DNA of 64,000 bases, from NCBI GenBank assembly GCA_022414725.1, contig CM039462.1, forward strand, positions 126,086,502 through 126,150,501. Reading direction: 5' to 3'. Below are positions 1 through 8,903 of this stretch, one piece after another; positions within the stretch are counted from its first letter, which is position 1, and the number at the start of each line of letters is the position of its first letter. The DNA is from Microglena sp. YARC (Eukaryota; Chlorophyta; Chlorophyceae; Chlamydomonadales; Chlamydomonadaceae). A model generated the notes under the pieces. That model made no database searches. It saw only the letters and a program-made list of their open reading frames with translations, and was not told where the DNA came from. Made by a program: the position numbers and the translations under genes.

Positions 1-2
1 AT

Positions 3-986
3 GAACCAGCAGCCGATGGCCCATCCCATGCCCAGTCCTTCAAACATATTGCCGAGATGCTTCGTGAAACTTGGGAAGCCAGCAATAAGTGGTGGACTGA
101 TTTCTTCAAAGTTGAGAAGAGTTATTGGAGCACTCAACCAGATGATGCTGTGACTGGGGAGTACCCAAAAGACCAACATTTTGTCGACTTCCCATCGGAG
201 TTGTCAGCAACCAGTCGTGTTCTGACACAGTCTGAGAAATCAATGGCCAAGCGCTTGATAGCAGCATTGGATGACTTGTCCATGGATGTGTCAGACCTTT
301 TACCTGCAAGTAACGAGATTGCCAAGACTATGAAGGTTGCACACACTTTGGAGACTAATATGGAAAGGCCAGAGGAGGAGGATGTGTTGTACTTATATTC
401 TTCACAAGGGACGAAGCCGGATAGAAGAATAGCCTACGAGCCCACTACTGATTTGGTTGTTGGTCATGTCGCTGTGGTCAAGGTACAAATGGATGACTCT
501 AGCGGATTGAGAGGATGGGACGTGGTGGAGGTCAAATCACTACCAGTGAATGGAGAAGTGGAATGTGTGTATTTAAAGCCCTTGTACTCTGGGGCTCAGA
601 AGTTGGTGTACACTGAAACACAATACCCAACTTGGCCAGAAGATTGGATGGACCACAAGCTTGTGCCTATTACCGTGGGGGTTAGGAGAAAAGCAACATG
701 GACGGGCGATATTCCCATTGACGCATTTCAATTTAGCTGCGAACCCACCAAGGGTATGAAGATCCAGAGAAAGTACCACACAAGCATGCTCCTAGCTTGT
801 CAATCCATTGAGAAGGACACCAGGGCAGAGGCTGTGCAATCGGATGGAGACAATGCAGACATTGCTGAGGAGGAGGAGATGGAGGAGGAGGAAGATGGGG
901 ATGGGGACATGGAGGAGGAGAAGGAGGAGGAAGAGGAGGACGAGGAGGGGGGGGGGAGGAGGAGGAGTAAGATGTTTGACACATAG
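3..986 (+). CDS. Acidic-tailed protein, function unknown (5' partial)
   Basis: The frame is open from the left edge, so the gene probably begins outside the window; the first in-frame ATG is at 57 (309 residues from there). The body is a mixed-composition globular region with a segment rich in Val and aromatics (about residues 130-220 from the first Met), followed by a tail of roughly 50 residues made almost only of Glu and Asp and ending GGGRRRSKMFDT. No catalytic motif is recognised. The style (globular domain plus very acidic tail) resembles uncharacterised host or transposon-encoded proteins more than the virion genes to its right, so this may mark the host side of a host-virus boundary. 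That is inference. It ends with TAG. Confidence 0.55.
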   Translation, partial: EPAADGPSHAQSFKHIAEMLRETWEASNKWWTDFFKVEKSYWSTQPDDAVTGEYPKDQHFVDFPSELSATSRVLTQSEKSMAKRLIAALDDLSMDVSDLLPASNEIAKTMKVAHTLETNMERPEEEDVLYLYSSQGTKPDRRIAYEPTTDLVVGHVAVVKVQMDDSSGLRGWDVVEVKSLPVNGEVECVYLKPLYSGAQKLVYTETQYPTWPEDWMDHKLVPITVGVRRKATWTGDIPIDAFQFSCEPTKGMKIQRKYHTSMLLACQSIEKDTRAEAVQSDGDNADIAEEEEMEEEEDGDGDMEEEKEEEEEDEEGGGRRRSKMFDT

Positions 987-1024
987 CCGTTTTTTACTAA
1001 ATTAGAAAAATTAAATGAATTATA

Positions 1025-1270
1025 CTTACGATTTTTTATTGTAAGATGTAAAAGCTGAATTCTGCCTGCCGCCTTATAACCGTCCGCTTTCCCTTTATTT
1101 CTTACAATTATAATTGTAAGACACGAATTGATGTTAACTCCTTTTGTTACAAAATATGGCATTTCAACGTTGTAACATTCGCAATCTGTACGTTTCTCCG
1201 TCTTTCAAGCTCATTTCAAGCATATTTTGTCAAAATTAACTACAATCTTACGTTTTTTATCGTAAGATTG
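1025..1270. repeat. Cluster of palindromes built on CTTACAAT/ATTGTAAG
   Basis: Three inverted repeats share one core. They lie at 1025-1045 (arms CTTACGAT and ATTGTAAG), at 1101-1120 (a perfect 20-base palindrome) and at 1243-1270 (10-bp perfect arms around an 8-base T-rich loop). The last overlaps the stop region of the leftward gene at 1240-2829 and encodes its final residues, as expected for a transcript-ending hairpin. Mimivirus-type viruses are known to end transcripts at hairpins; applying that here is inference. Confidence 0.6.
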
Positions 1271-2829
1271 CATTTGAAAAGCATCAAAAGACCCCCAAAA
1301 AGTGATTGTAAGATTGGAAATCCGTTCGGAAGCAGGAACGCCCATTCACACACGTTCTTAACATCATTAACATTTTGTGAAATAGCATCCAACTTGGACA
1401 TCAAGACATTCCGCCGATCAATATCAGAGGCATCTCTATTATTAGGGTTTCTGGAATGCCCAGAATCACGGCGTCCAGACACTTTTCGACTATTAGACTT
1501 ATTACCAACCTTCCTATTATTACCCCCCTCGTATGTTTTGAAGCCTCCAACAATTGAGCTGCCACCACACTTTGCGATTGAAGCTTCGGTTATGCCATTA
1601 AACCCATTTGCGCTATCGATTCCATCATCCCCGCTAGATAACACAACAACAGGTGGCCGGTTACGACCCGTTTCGTTACAGGAATAATGAGAAGAAGGGG
1701 GGACATGCAACCCCCGCAACAACCTGGAAGTCACAGAGTCATCATCAAGACCGGCTGCTGCACTCTCGTGGGGCACATATGGAGAGAGAGATCCAGAGTA
1801 AGACGCCCCAGAATACCAAGCGTCGACGCAGCCACCATTACCAACCGCACTAATAACTGATGAAGGGATGTCTTTGCTTCTATTCTTCTTATTTGGATCA
1901 GTATTAGGATGTTTGCGAGGTAGGTTCGTATTGGGATCAGTATTAGGATGTTTGCGAGGTAGGTTCGTATTGGGATCAGTATTAGGATGGTTGCAAGTTC
2001 CTCGGATTCTCGGTTGTGGGCGTCTTGTATCTAAGAGTTTCTTTTTGTCCAATTTCGGGTCCAATTTCGGGTCCAATTTCGGGTCCAATTTAGGGTCCGA
2101 GTCCGAGTCCGGGTCCGATTCGGGTACGGCTTGTTTTTTCAACAGGTCGGACGTAGTATCAACCGTATCAATGAGTGTTGCACCAGTCTTCTTACATTTC
2201 CCATTTTCAATTCTATCGACAGCGTTGTTGATGTCATCTTCGCACTTCAGTTTGGAGTATTTAGATATTTCATCAGACGTTGCACGACGATTGAACACGC
2301 GCCAAAAGGCGTTCATTGTGCACATCCGAGTGTCTAAATCAGTGTCCGAACCAGAGTCTGAACCAGAGTCTGAACCAGAGTCTGACCCCGAGTCTAAACA
2401 CGAGTCTGAACCAGAGTGTGAACCAGAACTATCGATATCGCAACTATCGTCAACCTTATTCTTCTCCTTCACCTTATCCGTTCCATTGGCATCGGCATTG
2501 ACTTCTTTTTTGGTTTGATTGGGTTTTTCGTGTTCGTGCCCGCATTCCCCATCACTCCAATCGTCTCTGCAGGCGTCATCATTATCTTCGATGCATTCGT
2601 CATTCGAACGAGTTTCACACTGTTCTTCACCCTCGCTGAACGTCTCGCAACTCTTGGTCTTTCGCTTGCGCCACCAAAATAGCAGTCCGATGTACACGGC
2701 CAGCATGATGAGGAACACGAGGGCGTAGACCTTCCATCGCCCGTCGGAGCCACCTGACGGGTTAGCAGCAACTCTAGAGAAACGTTCCCACTCCGAGGAA
2801 CCATTGAATGACGCTTGATTACCAGACAT
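1240..2829 (-). CDS. Membrane-anchored repeat-rich protein, probable virion protein
   Basis: 529 residues. A short polar N-terminus is followed by one strong membrane segment (about residues 33-53, ending FWWRKRK, so positive residues lie on the far side), then a long hydrophilic domain. That domain holds low-complexity blocks: Ser-Gly-Ser-Asp repeats near 135-160, Asp-Pro-Lys-Leu repeats near 245-260 and NTDPNTNLPRKHP repeats near 285-315. The C-terminus carries a conserved-looking helical stretch (SKLDAISQNVNDVKNVCEW) and a second hydrophobic segment. The layout, one anchor with a long disordered acidic domain, is common among giant-virus inner-membrane proteins, but no family was recognised. 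On its own strand a TATA-like TTTATACT lies about 25-30 bases upstream of the ATG. The stop is TAG, inside the hairpin at 1243-1270. Confidence 0.75.
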   Translation of the reverse strand: MSGNQASFNGSSEWERFSRVAANPSGGSDGRWKVYALVFLIMLAVYIGLLFWWRKRKTKSCETFSEGEEQCETRSNDECIEDNDDACRDDWSDGECGHEHEKPNQTKKEVNADANGTDKVKEKNKVDDSCDIDSSGSHSGSDSCLDSGSDSGSDSGSDSGSDTDLDTRMCTMNAFWRVFNRRATSDEISKYSKLKCEDDINNAVDRIENGKCKKTGATLIDTVDTTSDLLKKQAVPESDPDSDSDPKLDPKLDPKLDPKLDKKKLLDTRRPQPRIRGTCNHPNTDPNTNLPRKHPNTDPNTNLPRKHPNTDPNKKNRSKDIPSSVISAVGNGGCVDAWYSGASYSGSLSPYVPHESAAAGLDDDSVTSRLLRGLHVPPSSHYSCNETGRNRPPVVVLSSGDDGIDSANGFNGITEASIAKCGGSSIVGGFKTYEGGNNRKVGNKSNSRKVSGRRDSGHSRNPNNRDASDIDRRNVLMSKLDAISQNVNDVKNVCEWAFLLPNGFPILQSLFGGLLMLFKCNLTIKNVRL

Positions 2830-2912
2830 AAGATTGTCGTTCTCTTCTGAGAGCAGTATAAAGGATCAGTATTTTTTTTTGCAGTTTTTTTTACGAATGC
2901 GTTGGACATGGA

Positions 2913-3848
2913 TTACATTAATACTCGAATGTGCATCAAGGAGTCTGCATTTAATCGCAAAGCTAGGTCCGCGAGATTGGGGATGCTCTTGTTCGTGTAA
3001 GGGTACATGTTGTTCGTTGGAGGGAACAAACGCTCCTCCTTGGTCAGTGCGTCGGTTGACATGCGCATCACAGGTATTCCTCCGATCTGCAGCACCTGCA
3101 CACGCCCCGACACTGAGTCCATGGACGCCATGATGATAAGAGATGTCGTGAAGGTCACCACAACTAACGAGCTATCGCGCACGCAATCAACCTCAAACGG
3201 GCGGCTGGCATTATAAATGTTGACATTCACGGAACCGACGTTGACAGTCATGACGACGCTGTCTGTCAAACGCACCTGAGCGTTCAAGGTGGTGCGCGTG
3301 ATGAACGCGGTAACCACGTTTGTGTATTTGAGAGACTCGACAGGAACGTCCAGCACAAAGTTGAGGTAATACATGACCATGGGAATGTTAACACGCTTCG
3401 AGCCGTACTTGACAGCCGTCGTTCGCATATTCCTAAGGACAGCGCCAATGTCCACGAAATCCCCGGGATTGCCACCTAGGATGCGGGTGTCGGACACTTC
3501 CTCAAATACTACAGGGATGTTGGTTTGGGAAACACTATTCGGATCATGAGAGTCGTACATGCTTATCGTGCGAGTGCGCATGGGAGCACACCCAGGGCCC
3601 CGGACGAAGATGGGGCGCAAGAGGAAAAACAACTTGGTGGAAAAGGCGCGGCGGTCCAGAAGCACAGTGTACGTAGGAATAGATGCGTCCAAAACAAGAG
3701 TCTCCAATGTCAAACACGTCTTTGCAAACTCGTACTCGCCTAGAAGCACACGCACGCGCGCGTCCATGTTGTTTCGCAGGTCTCGACTCACGTTAGGAGA
3801 CATCATTGTAGAACACTCGTATCGAGGGTCTGTGAACTGCGTCCGCAT
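2913..3848 (-). CDS. Unrecognised protein upstream of the fibre gene
   Basis: 311 residues from the ATG at 3848 (MRTQFTDPRYEC). The frame is open further upstream to 3929, but that extension is translated from a dispersed repeat that recurs at 20.6 and 58.8 kb, so 3848 is preferred. The protein is rich in Val and Thr with regular alternation of hydrophobic and polar residues (for example 190-270), which suggests a beta-rich fold. No membrane segment or catalytic motif is visible. It lies head-to-head with the fibre gene starting at 3951 and may share its promoter region, so a virion role is plausible but unproven. It ends with TAA. Confidence 0.7.
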   Translation of the reverse strand: MRTQFTDPRYECSTMMSPNVSRDLRNNMDARVRVLLGEYEFAKTCLTLETLVLDASIPTYTVLLDRRAFSTKLFFLLRPIFVRGPGCAPMRTRTISMYDSHDPNSVSQTNIPVVFEEVSDTRILGGNPGDFVDIGAVLRNMRTTAVKYGSKRVNIPMVMYYLNFVLDVPVESLKYTNVVTAFITRTTLNAQVRLTDSVVMTVNVGSVNVNIYNASRPFEVDCVRDSSLVVVTFTTSLIIMASMDSVSGRVQVLQIGGIPVMRMSTDALTKEERLFPPTNNMYPYTNKSIPNLADLALRLNADSLMHIRVLM

Positions 3849-3925
3849 GTCAAACCGCTTTCTGGAGTGTACGGCACACCTTACGGTGTAACCTAATGGT
3901 GTAGCAACCCACGGGGCAGTGGAAC
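3849..3925. repeat. Dispersed repeat, copy 1 (AAACCGCTTTCTGGAGTGTAC element)
   Basis: The stretch contains AAACCGCTTTCTGGAGTGTAC, then a palindromic ACACC-TTAC-GGTGT, then GGTGTAGCAAC and GCAGTGGAACAC. The same order of blocks recurs at 20590-20690, and the first two blocks recur inverted at 58787-58850. Here the element sits between two divergent genes, directly upstream of the ATG at 3848. It could be a miniature transposon, a promoter cassette or a terminator; the sequence does not decide. Confidence 0.6.
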
Positions 3926-3950
3926 ACAAATACGATTTTGAATCAACAAA

Positions 3951-6593
3951 TTGCAGGATGTTAACGAGAATATCGTGGTTCTTTTTAGATCACGGCTCTC
4001 CATCCTGCAGACTCCGTATCGTTCTTTTGGTGTGGTTGCCGGGGGAGCAGAGATGGTGCGAGTGTCAAACAATGTATCCGTGTTGGCGGATATAGTGGTG
4101 TCGTCGAACATTATCCCTGTGAAGAACGCGACGCAGCACATCGGGTCATCCAACATGCACTTCAAGGAGGCCTGGATTGACACGTTGCACATATCCTCGA
4201 ACACGTTGTATGTGGGAGACACACTCGTCCTCGGCATTGACGCCCAGACCTTGGCCATGAGCGCAGACCCCGGCAAGGGCATCTCTATCACGACCACCGG
4301 CGCTGGCGAGACCTCGCTCGTGTCCGAGGAGGGTGTCAACGTGACCTCGGTAGGCGGCGTCACCATGCATGTCACCGGCATCAACAAGGTTTTAGACATC
4401 CAGTCAACTGGCGCAGGCGGCATTGTGCAGCTGGGTGCGACCAAAGAGGTGGTCTTTACCGCGCCCATAACCACGGTCTCTAGCAACCTGACTGTCAACG
4501 GAAACAACTTCACGGCGGGAATCCGCGCGAAGTCCGGTTCTGCCGGAGCGCCTTCGCTGTCTTTCTCGAATGCGACCGACACCGGGTTGTTCAATCCAAG
4601 TGTGGGGACGCTAGGTGTGGTTGCCGGGGGAGAAGAGCTGGTGCGCGTTTCCAACACCGTGAGTGTGATGGGAGATCTCGTGGTGTCCTCGAACATTATT
4701 CCTTCCGCACACGCTACGCAGTACATAGGGTCATCGACCATGCACTTCAAGGAGGCGTGGATCGACACGCTGCACATATCCTCGAACACATTGTACATCG
4801 GGGACACACCCGTGCTCGGAACGGATGACCAGACAGTGTCCATCAGAGCGGACCCTGGTCAAGGCATCTCGATTACGACCACCGGCGTGGGCGAGACCTC
4901 TTTGGTCTCCGAAAGCGGCGTCAACGTGGTGGCCGGCGGAGGAGTGAACATGAATTTCACCGGACTCAATAAGGCTGTGGACATCCAGTCGAGCGGTGCC
5001 GGCGGCACCGTGCAACTCGGCGCGACCAAGGAGGTGGTCATGACCACGCCCCTCACCACGGTCTCAAACAACCTGAGCGTGGGCGGAAACCTGACCGTCA
5101 ACGGGTCCAATTTCACAGTGAACACACAGACCGTAACTGTAGAGGATAACATCATCGTGCTCAACTCCGGCGAGATCGGACCCGGTGTCACAAAGGGCGA
5201 GGCAGGTATCACCATAGACAGGGGAGACGCGCTGGACTACCAGCTCCTCTTTAGGGAGTCCGACGACAAGTTCGTCATGGGCCCTCAAGGTTTCCTTGTC
5301 CCAATCGCAACCGAGACCTTCGCGGCAAACGCTGGTAACATATCTACAGGCGTTCTTGGAGTGACCATGGGCGGCACCGGCGTCTCCGCGAGCACCGGAA
5401 CCGGAAGCAACGTGTTGAGAGATAATGCTACGATGAGCAACTTGACGACTATAGGAGGAATGATCAGCGGTAACAGTAGCGGACTTACCGCATTGAACGC
5501 AAACAACATATCCAGTGGAACATTACCGGTTACTAGAGGTGGAACGGGGGTCTCCGCCAGTACCGGAACAGGTAGTGTTGTTTTGAGTACTTCTCCGACG
5601 TTTACGGGAACAACTACCTTTGCATCTGTAACAACATCTGGGACTTCGACTATCAATGGTAACATGACTTTCGGAACCGGAGTCAATCTATTTGTAAACC
5701 CTAACGATTCCGTGACTGCTCCAGGGTACTCTTGGAATACTGATCCAAATACCGGAATGTATCGTGTTTCGGAAGATTCAATAGGGTTTGCTGTAGGCGG
5801 GGTAAATAAAGCTATTATAAACAGCACTGGTATAGTAGGTAGCGGAGCTAATCTAACTAGTTTAAGTGCTGGCAACATATCCAGTGGAACATTAGCGGTT
5901 GCTAGAGGTGGAACGGGGGTCACCCTTAGTACCGGAAGTGCTAGAAATGTGCTCAGTGACAACGCCACGATGAGCAACCTGAACATCGTAGGAGGGATAT
6001 ACCAGAACGGAGTACCATTTAAGGTGGGCGGTGGCTTTGATGACGGAACGGTTGGGTTTCCGTCCATTACATTCACGTCTGATTCAAACACCGGTTTGTA
6101 CAGACTTGGTGCGGATAAAATTGGGATCAGCACCGGGGGTGTGTCGCGTGTAACTATTTTGGATAACGGAAACGTTGGTTTTGGTACAAACGCACCCGGA
6201 GCCAGAGTGCATGTTGTAGGCGATGGATATTTCAATGGCAACGTGATCGCTACCAGCAACATCATCGGTTTCAGCACAATGGAGTCCGATTCTAACGTCA
6301 AGCACCACTTCGAGCCCATCACGGACGCGCTTGACAAGATCGACGCTATCGGCGCGTACACCTTCGAGTACCGTGGCGACGATAGCCGCAAGAGGCACGC
6401 CGGAGTCATCGCGCAGCAGGTGCAACGAGTCCTTCCGGAAGTCGTAGACGTGCACCCTCTTAAGGACACTCTCACGGTCGCTGACGGCAACTTGTCATCG
6501 TTGCTTCTGGCTGGAGTCCAGGAACTTCGCGACGAAGTGAACACCCTAAAAGATGAACTCAAGGAAATCCGTGAATCGCTCGCCCCACAATAA
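3951..6593 (+). CDS. Fibre/adhesin-like protein with S74 intramolecular chaperone domain
   Basis: 880 residues. Two long modules of about 215 residues (residues about 20-190 and 205-375) repeat nearly the same text: a VVAGGxExVRVSN block, SSNIIP, HFKEAWIDTLHISSNTLY, GISITTTG and VQLGATKEVV. Shorter repeats follow, with GNISSGTL and RGGTGVSxSTG recurring at about 370-bp spacing. The C-terminal ~110 residues are an S74-type tail: SDSNVKHHFEPI, a Y-containing strand, AGVIAQQVQRVLPEVV and a final coiled coil (ELRDEVNTLKDELKEIRESL). In this family a Ser-Asp pair (the SD of SDSNVK) carries out self-cleavage after trimer folding. The role is probably a trimeric fibre on the virion surface that binds the host. 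A damaged second copy lies at 30.5-33.3 kb with more tandem units. It ends with TAA. Confidence 0.88.
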   Translation: MQDVNENIVVLFRSRLSILQTPYRSFGVVAGGAEMVRVSNNVSVLADIVVSSNIIPVKNATQHIGSSNMHFKEAWIDTLHISSNTLYVGDTLVLGIDAQTLAMSADPGKGISITTTGAGETSLVSEEGVNVTSVGGVTMHVTGINKVLDIQSTGAGGIVQLGATKEVVFTAPITTVSSNLTVNGNNFTAGIRAKSGSAGAPSLSFSNATDTGLFNPSVGTLGVVAGGEELVRVSNTVSVMGDLVVSSNIIPSAHATQYIGSSTMHFKEAWIDTLHISSNTLYIGDTPVLGTDDQTVSIRADPGQGISITTTGVGETSLVSESGVNVVAGGGVNMNFTGLNKAVDIQSSGAGGTVQLGATKEVVMTTPLTTVSNNLSVGGNLTVNGSNFTVNTQTVTVEDNIIVLNSGEIGPGVTKGEAGITIDRGDALDYQLLFRESDDKFVMGPQGFLVPIATETFAANAGNISTGVLGVTMGGTGVSASTGTGSNVLRDNATMSNLTTIGGMISGNSSGLTALNANNISSGTLPVTRGGTGVSASTGTGSVVLSTSPTFTGTTTFASVTTSGTSTINGNMTFGTGVNLFVNPNDSVTAPGYSWNTDPNTGMYRVSEDSIGFAVGGVNKAIINSTGIVGSGANLTSLSAGNISSGTLAVARGGTGVTLSTGSARNVLSDNATMSNLNIVGGIYQNGVPFKVGGGFDDGTVGFPSITFTSDSNTGLYRLGADKIGISTGGVSRVTILDNGNVGFGTNAPGARVHVVGDGYFNGNVIATSNIIGFSTMESDSNVKHHFEPITDALDKIDAIGAYTFEYRGDDSRKRHAGVIAQQVQRVLPEVVDVHPLKDTLTVADGNLSSLLLAGVQELRDEVNTLKDELKEIRESLAPQ

Positions 6594-6636
6594 TGGAATT
6601 AATGATGATAGCAATTTAAATTGGTATTAAACTGTA

Positions 6637-6978
6637 TTAAAATAAGATGCACGCCGCAAACTCTGCCAGCATCGATTTCTGAGCCTTGGTTGGGTTCAGC
6701 TTCAGCTTTAAGGTCCTCAACTTGGGATTGGCATTTGACTTTGTAGCGTCTTCGACCGTTCCATCGGCAACAATATACTTGAACGATGGACAGGTCTTTT
6801 CCAAGCTCGTCTTCAGGGGCTCCGTCTTGGTGATCGAGAACGATGATAGAGCAGGAGTGCTGCGAGCAAATCCATTCAATGAAGCTCGAAACCAAACATT
6901 TCGAGCCTTTCTTTGGAAGACACAACAATTGACGATACAAGTCCTGCCGTGACGAGTCCCAAAATTATTTGAGAACAA
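6637..6978 (-). pseudogene. Fanzor (TnpB-like) N-terminal fragment
   Basis: The frame encodes LRTLKLKLNPTKAQKSMLAEF near its end, the N-terminal helix typical of TnpB/OrfB and of their eukaryotic relatives the Fanzor RNA-guided nucleases, preceded by KTEPLKTSLEKTCPSF, which I associate with algal and giant-virus versions. It then stops after AACILF, where the family would continue for several hundred residues. There is no ATG at the start; the frame opens inside a terminal-repeat-like sequence (6956-6983). This is a truncated relic with no catalytic part. The companion C-terminal pieces lie at 13.7-14.1 and 16.8-17.6 kb. Confidence 0.65.
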
Positions 6979-6983
6979 CTGTA
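6956..6983. mobile_element. Terminal-repeat-like end of the Fanzor element
   Basis: GTCCCAAAATTATTTGAGAACAACTG followed by TA. The same end, GTCCCACTTTATTTGAGAACAACTG-TA, closes the element at 14137-14165. Here it lies on the 5' side of a leftward fragment and there on the 3' side of a rightward one, so the two ends are inverted with respect to the gene. Ends of the form TA-CAGT are typical of Tc1/mariner-type transposons with TA target duplication. Confidence 0.55.
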
Positions 6984-6990
6984 TGTTTAC

Positions 6991-7650
6991 TTATTTTCGG
7001 AAAGCAAACGAGTCAACTGTTGCTTTCTTTTGGGCTTTGTGAATGTCGCGTGGCCACAACGTACATCCGATCGTCGTCAAATTGAAACTGTACCGTCCCA
7101 CGATATTTAAATCATGTACCTCACCCTCCTCGTATTCGGATCTGGGGAGAATGACTCTGCACAATTTGGGGAACTCGAGATCCCCGTTGGGACATGATAC
7201 ACGAGGTCCGAAACGTAATTGTGACACACCCTCTCCCTATCCATCAGTCAGCTGCCCCATAACGTAATTCAACAACTTGACATCGTCCACATCCATCCTC
7301 GAGGGCCTCCATTCGTCCGGCACTTTGTTTTTCCCAAAAGAAAACAGACCTCCTCCTCCTCGTTGGTGTTTCTTCCGAGTCTTCGAAAAGCTCAAGACGA
7401 TCTCGACGAACATGAACCCGTTCGCGACAGGTTTTAAACGGGCGTGCTTGAAATCGACCGGCCACATACCCATCGAGTTCAGCAGAGGGACCTCTTCGAT
7501 CAGATGCTCGAAACCGAACGATTTCCATCGTTTTTTTATGGACGCGATCGCTTCTCTCGGGACGGGAGTGGGTGTGGACAATCCCAGGTTGACGTCGGGA
7601 CGGTGACATTGCACGTCGTCCAACACGGCGGGGAAAGTCAGCGTAATCAT
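6991..7650 (-). pseudogene. Unknown protein with in-frame TAG codon
   Basis: ATG at 7650 opens 137 codons ending at TAG (7237-7239). The same frame continues without another stop to 6991, adding about 82 codons that are equally protein-like (FGPRVSCPNGD, FNLTTIGCTLWPRDIH). The upstream part contains MGMWPVDFKHARLK, FVEIVLSFSK and an RGGGG linker. I do not recognise the family. The frame is maintained on both sides of the stop, with no indel, so this is a single nonsense change, a readthrough site, or two adjacent genes; the second part has no ATG, which argues against two genes. Compare the TAG in the DUF5762-like gene at 8878-9486. Confidence 0.6.
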
Positions 7651-7805
7651 TGGCGCACACGATCAGAATCTAAAATACGAAGATGTTAAAAAAATCACTG
7701 ACTTGTTGTCGCGTTTCTCTTCTGCACTCGAATGTTGCAACAATATGTCCGGTCCGACTTTTCTGAGAAAAATCATTTCGGAGAAAAAAACATTTCGGAG
7801 AGCAT

Positions 7806-7812
7806 GATATAT
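7806..7812 (+). promoter_or_regulatory. TATA-like box of the metalloprotease gene
   Basis: TATATAA lies only 6 bases upstream of the ATG at 7818, in an AT-rich stretch containing two copies of CATTTCGGAGA. The short distance suggests either a very short leader or that the box is fortuitous. Confidence 0.3.
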
Positions 7813-7817
7813 AATGA

Positions 7818-8387
7818 ATGGGACGCTTCGCTGAAATTTTCTCCGTGTTCATCATCGTAATCATCATTGTAGGGTACCTCCGCGGATTCTACAGCGAGGT
7901 CTTGTTCGTGAGCTCGGACGTCGACGGTCGCGAATACCTGATGTGTCGGCTGCCCGACCGCCAGAACGCGGCGAACCTCATGGCGCGCATCAACTCGAAT
8001 CTTAACAAGCTCGTTCAGCATCTCGTGGCCAAGTACCCAAAAAAACCGGTCGTGCGCCAGCTGTACGATAACTACAACCCAGACGCTCTCTCGGAGGGCG
8101 GGGCGGAACTTGGGTACACATCGTACTCTGTAAACAAGGGTGAGAAGATCGTATTGTGTCTGCGTCAGCGTAACCACCAGCTAGTGGAGGAGACCATCCT
8201 CATGTATGTCGCGATCCACGAGCTGGGTCACCTCGCGACCGACGAGGTGGGACACACGCCCAAGTTCTGGTCGAACTTCAAGTGGATCCTGGGCGAGGCG
8301 ATGTCTATCGGGCTCTACACCAAGGTCGACTTTGACAACGAGCCACAAAAGTATTGCGGGATAAACATCACCTCATCCATCGTTTGA
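7818..8387 (+). CDS. Membrane-anchored zinc metalloprotease-like protein (WLM/SprT type)
   Basis: 189 residues. An N-terminal membrane segment (about residues 7-23, FSVFIIVIIIVGYLRGF) is followed by a soluble domain with the zinc-protease signature AIHELGHLATDEVGHTPKFW at about 130-149: the HExxH helix with its catalytic Glu and a third His in GHTPKFW. This is the arrangement of WLM/SprT-type metallopeptidases, and similar short membrane-tethered versions occur in giant viruses. The substrate is unknown; an action on virion or host membrane proteins is inference. The downstream membrane-protein gene starts 45 bases later on the same strand. The ORF is intact with all metal ligands present. 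It ends with TGA. Confidence 0.85.
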   Translation: MGRFAEIFSVFIIVIIIVGYLRGFYSEVLFVSSDVDGREYLMCRLPDRQNAANLMARINSNLNKLVQHLVAKYPKKPVVRQLYDNYNPDALSEGGAELGYTSYSVNKGEKIVLCLRQRNHQLVEETILMYVAIHELGHLATDEVGHTPKFWSNFKWILGEAMSIGLYTKVDFDNEPQKYCGINITSSIV

Positions 8388-8432
8388 TGGTTTACAGCGT
8401 TCTTGTCTACAAAAAATATACATCGAAAAATA

Positions 8433-8903
8433 ATGAGTCATCCGGGGTACGCGCATGCATTGTACACGGTCCTGTGTGTCGCCTTCCTGATCGCGTGGAT
8501 TTCCACTTACATAGTGAGGTCGACCACCACCAGCAGCGACGAGTTGACCTTGGAGAACGTAGGGACCACGTACGCAGGTTTAAGGAATGACCTTGTGTTC
8601 TCGACGACAGAGCCTCTCATAATGTTAGCGATTGGGGCGACCGTTCTGGCATTACTGCACGCGTTTGTCCTCCCAACGATCGTAGGAAACGATAACGATA
8701 CCATTTTTTTATGCGGTCTGAATCTCATGTACCCGCAGTTCAAGTTGTGCCTCTGGCACTTCATCCGCAAGATCTTTGATGCTTTTATAATCTTGGGGAT
8801 GGGCATGCCCATACTAATGTACACAGTCCCAATGGATAAGTTTGTCATCTGCATGCTCTGGAGCAGCCTCTTCATCTTCATTGCGTCTTTCGCGAGTAGC
8901 TGA
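8433..8903 (+). CDS. Multi-pass membrane protein, unknown
   Basis: 156 residues from ATG 8433 (MSHPGYAHALYTV); the frame is open 10 codons upstream but without an ATG. Four hydrophobic segments are seen, at about residues 9-28, 60-82, 95-125 and 135-154, with little between them. No family was recognised. It follows the metalloprotease on the same strand and overlaps the end of the leftward DUF5762-like gene by 26 bases, tail to tail, as is usual in compact viral genomes. Confidence 0.75.
   Translation: MSHPGYAHALYTVLCVAFLIAWISTYIVRSTTTSSDELTLENVGTTYAGLRNDLVFSTTEPLIMLAIGATVLALLHAFVLPTIVGNDNDTIFLCGLNLMYPQFKLCLWHFIRKIFDAFIILGMGMPILMYTVPMDKFVICMLWSSLFIFIASFASS

Noticed and set aside
5285..6562. 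425-codon minus-strand frame across the fibre gene
   Set aside because: Antisense shadow of the fibre gene, with no motif and repetitive composition mirroring it.
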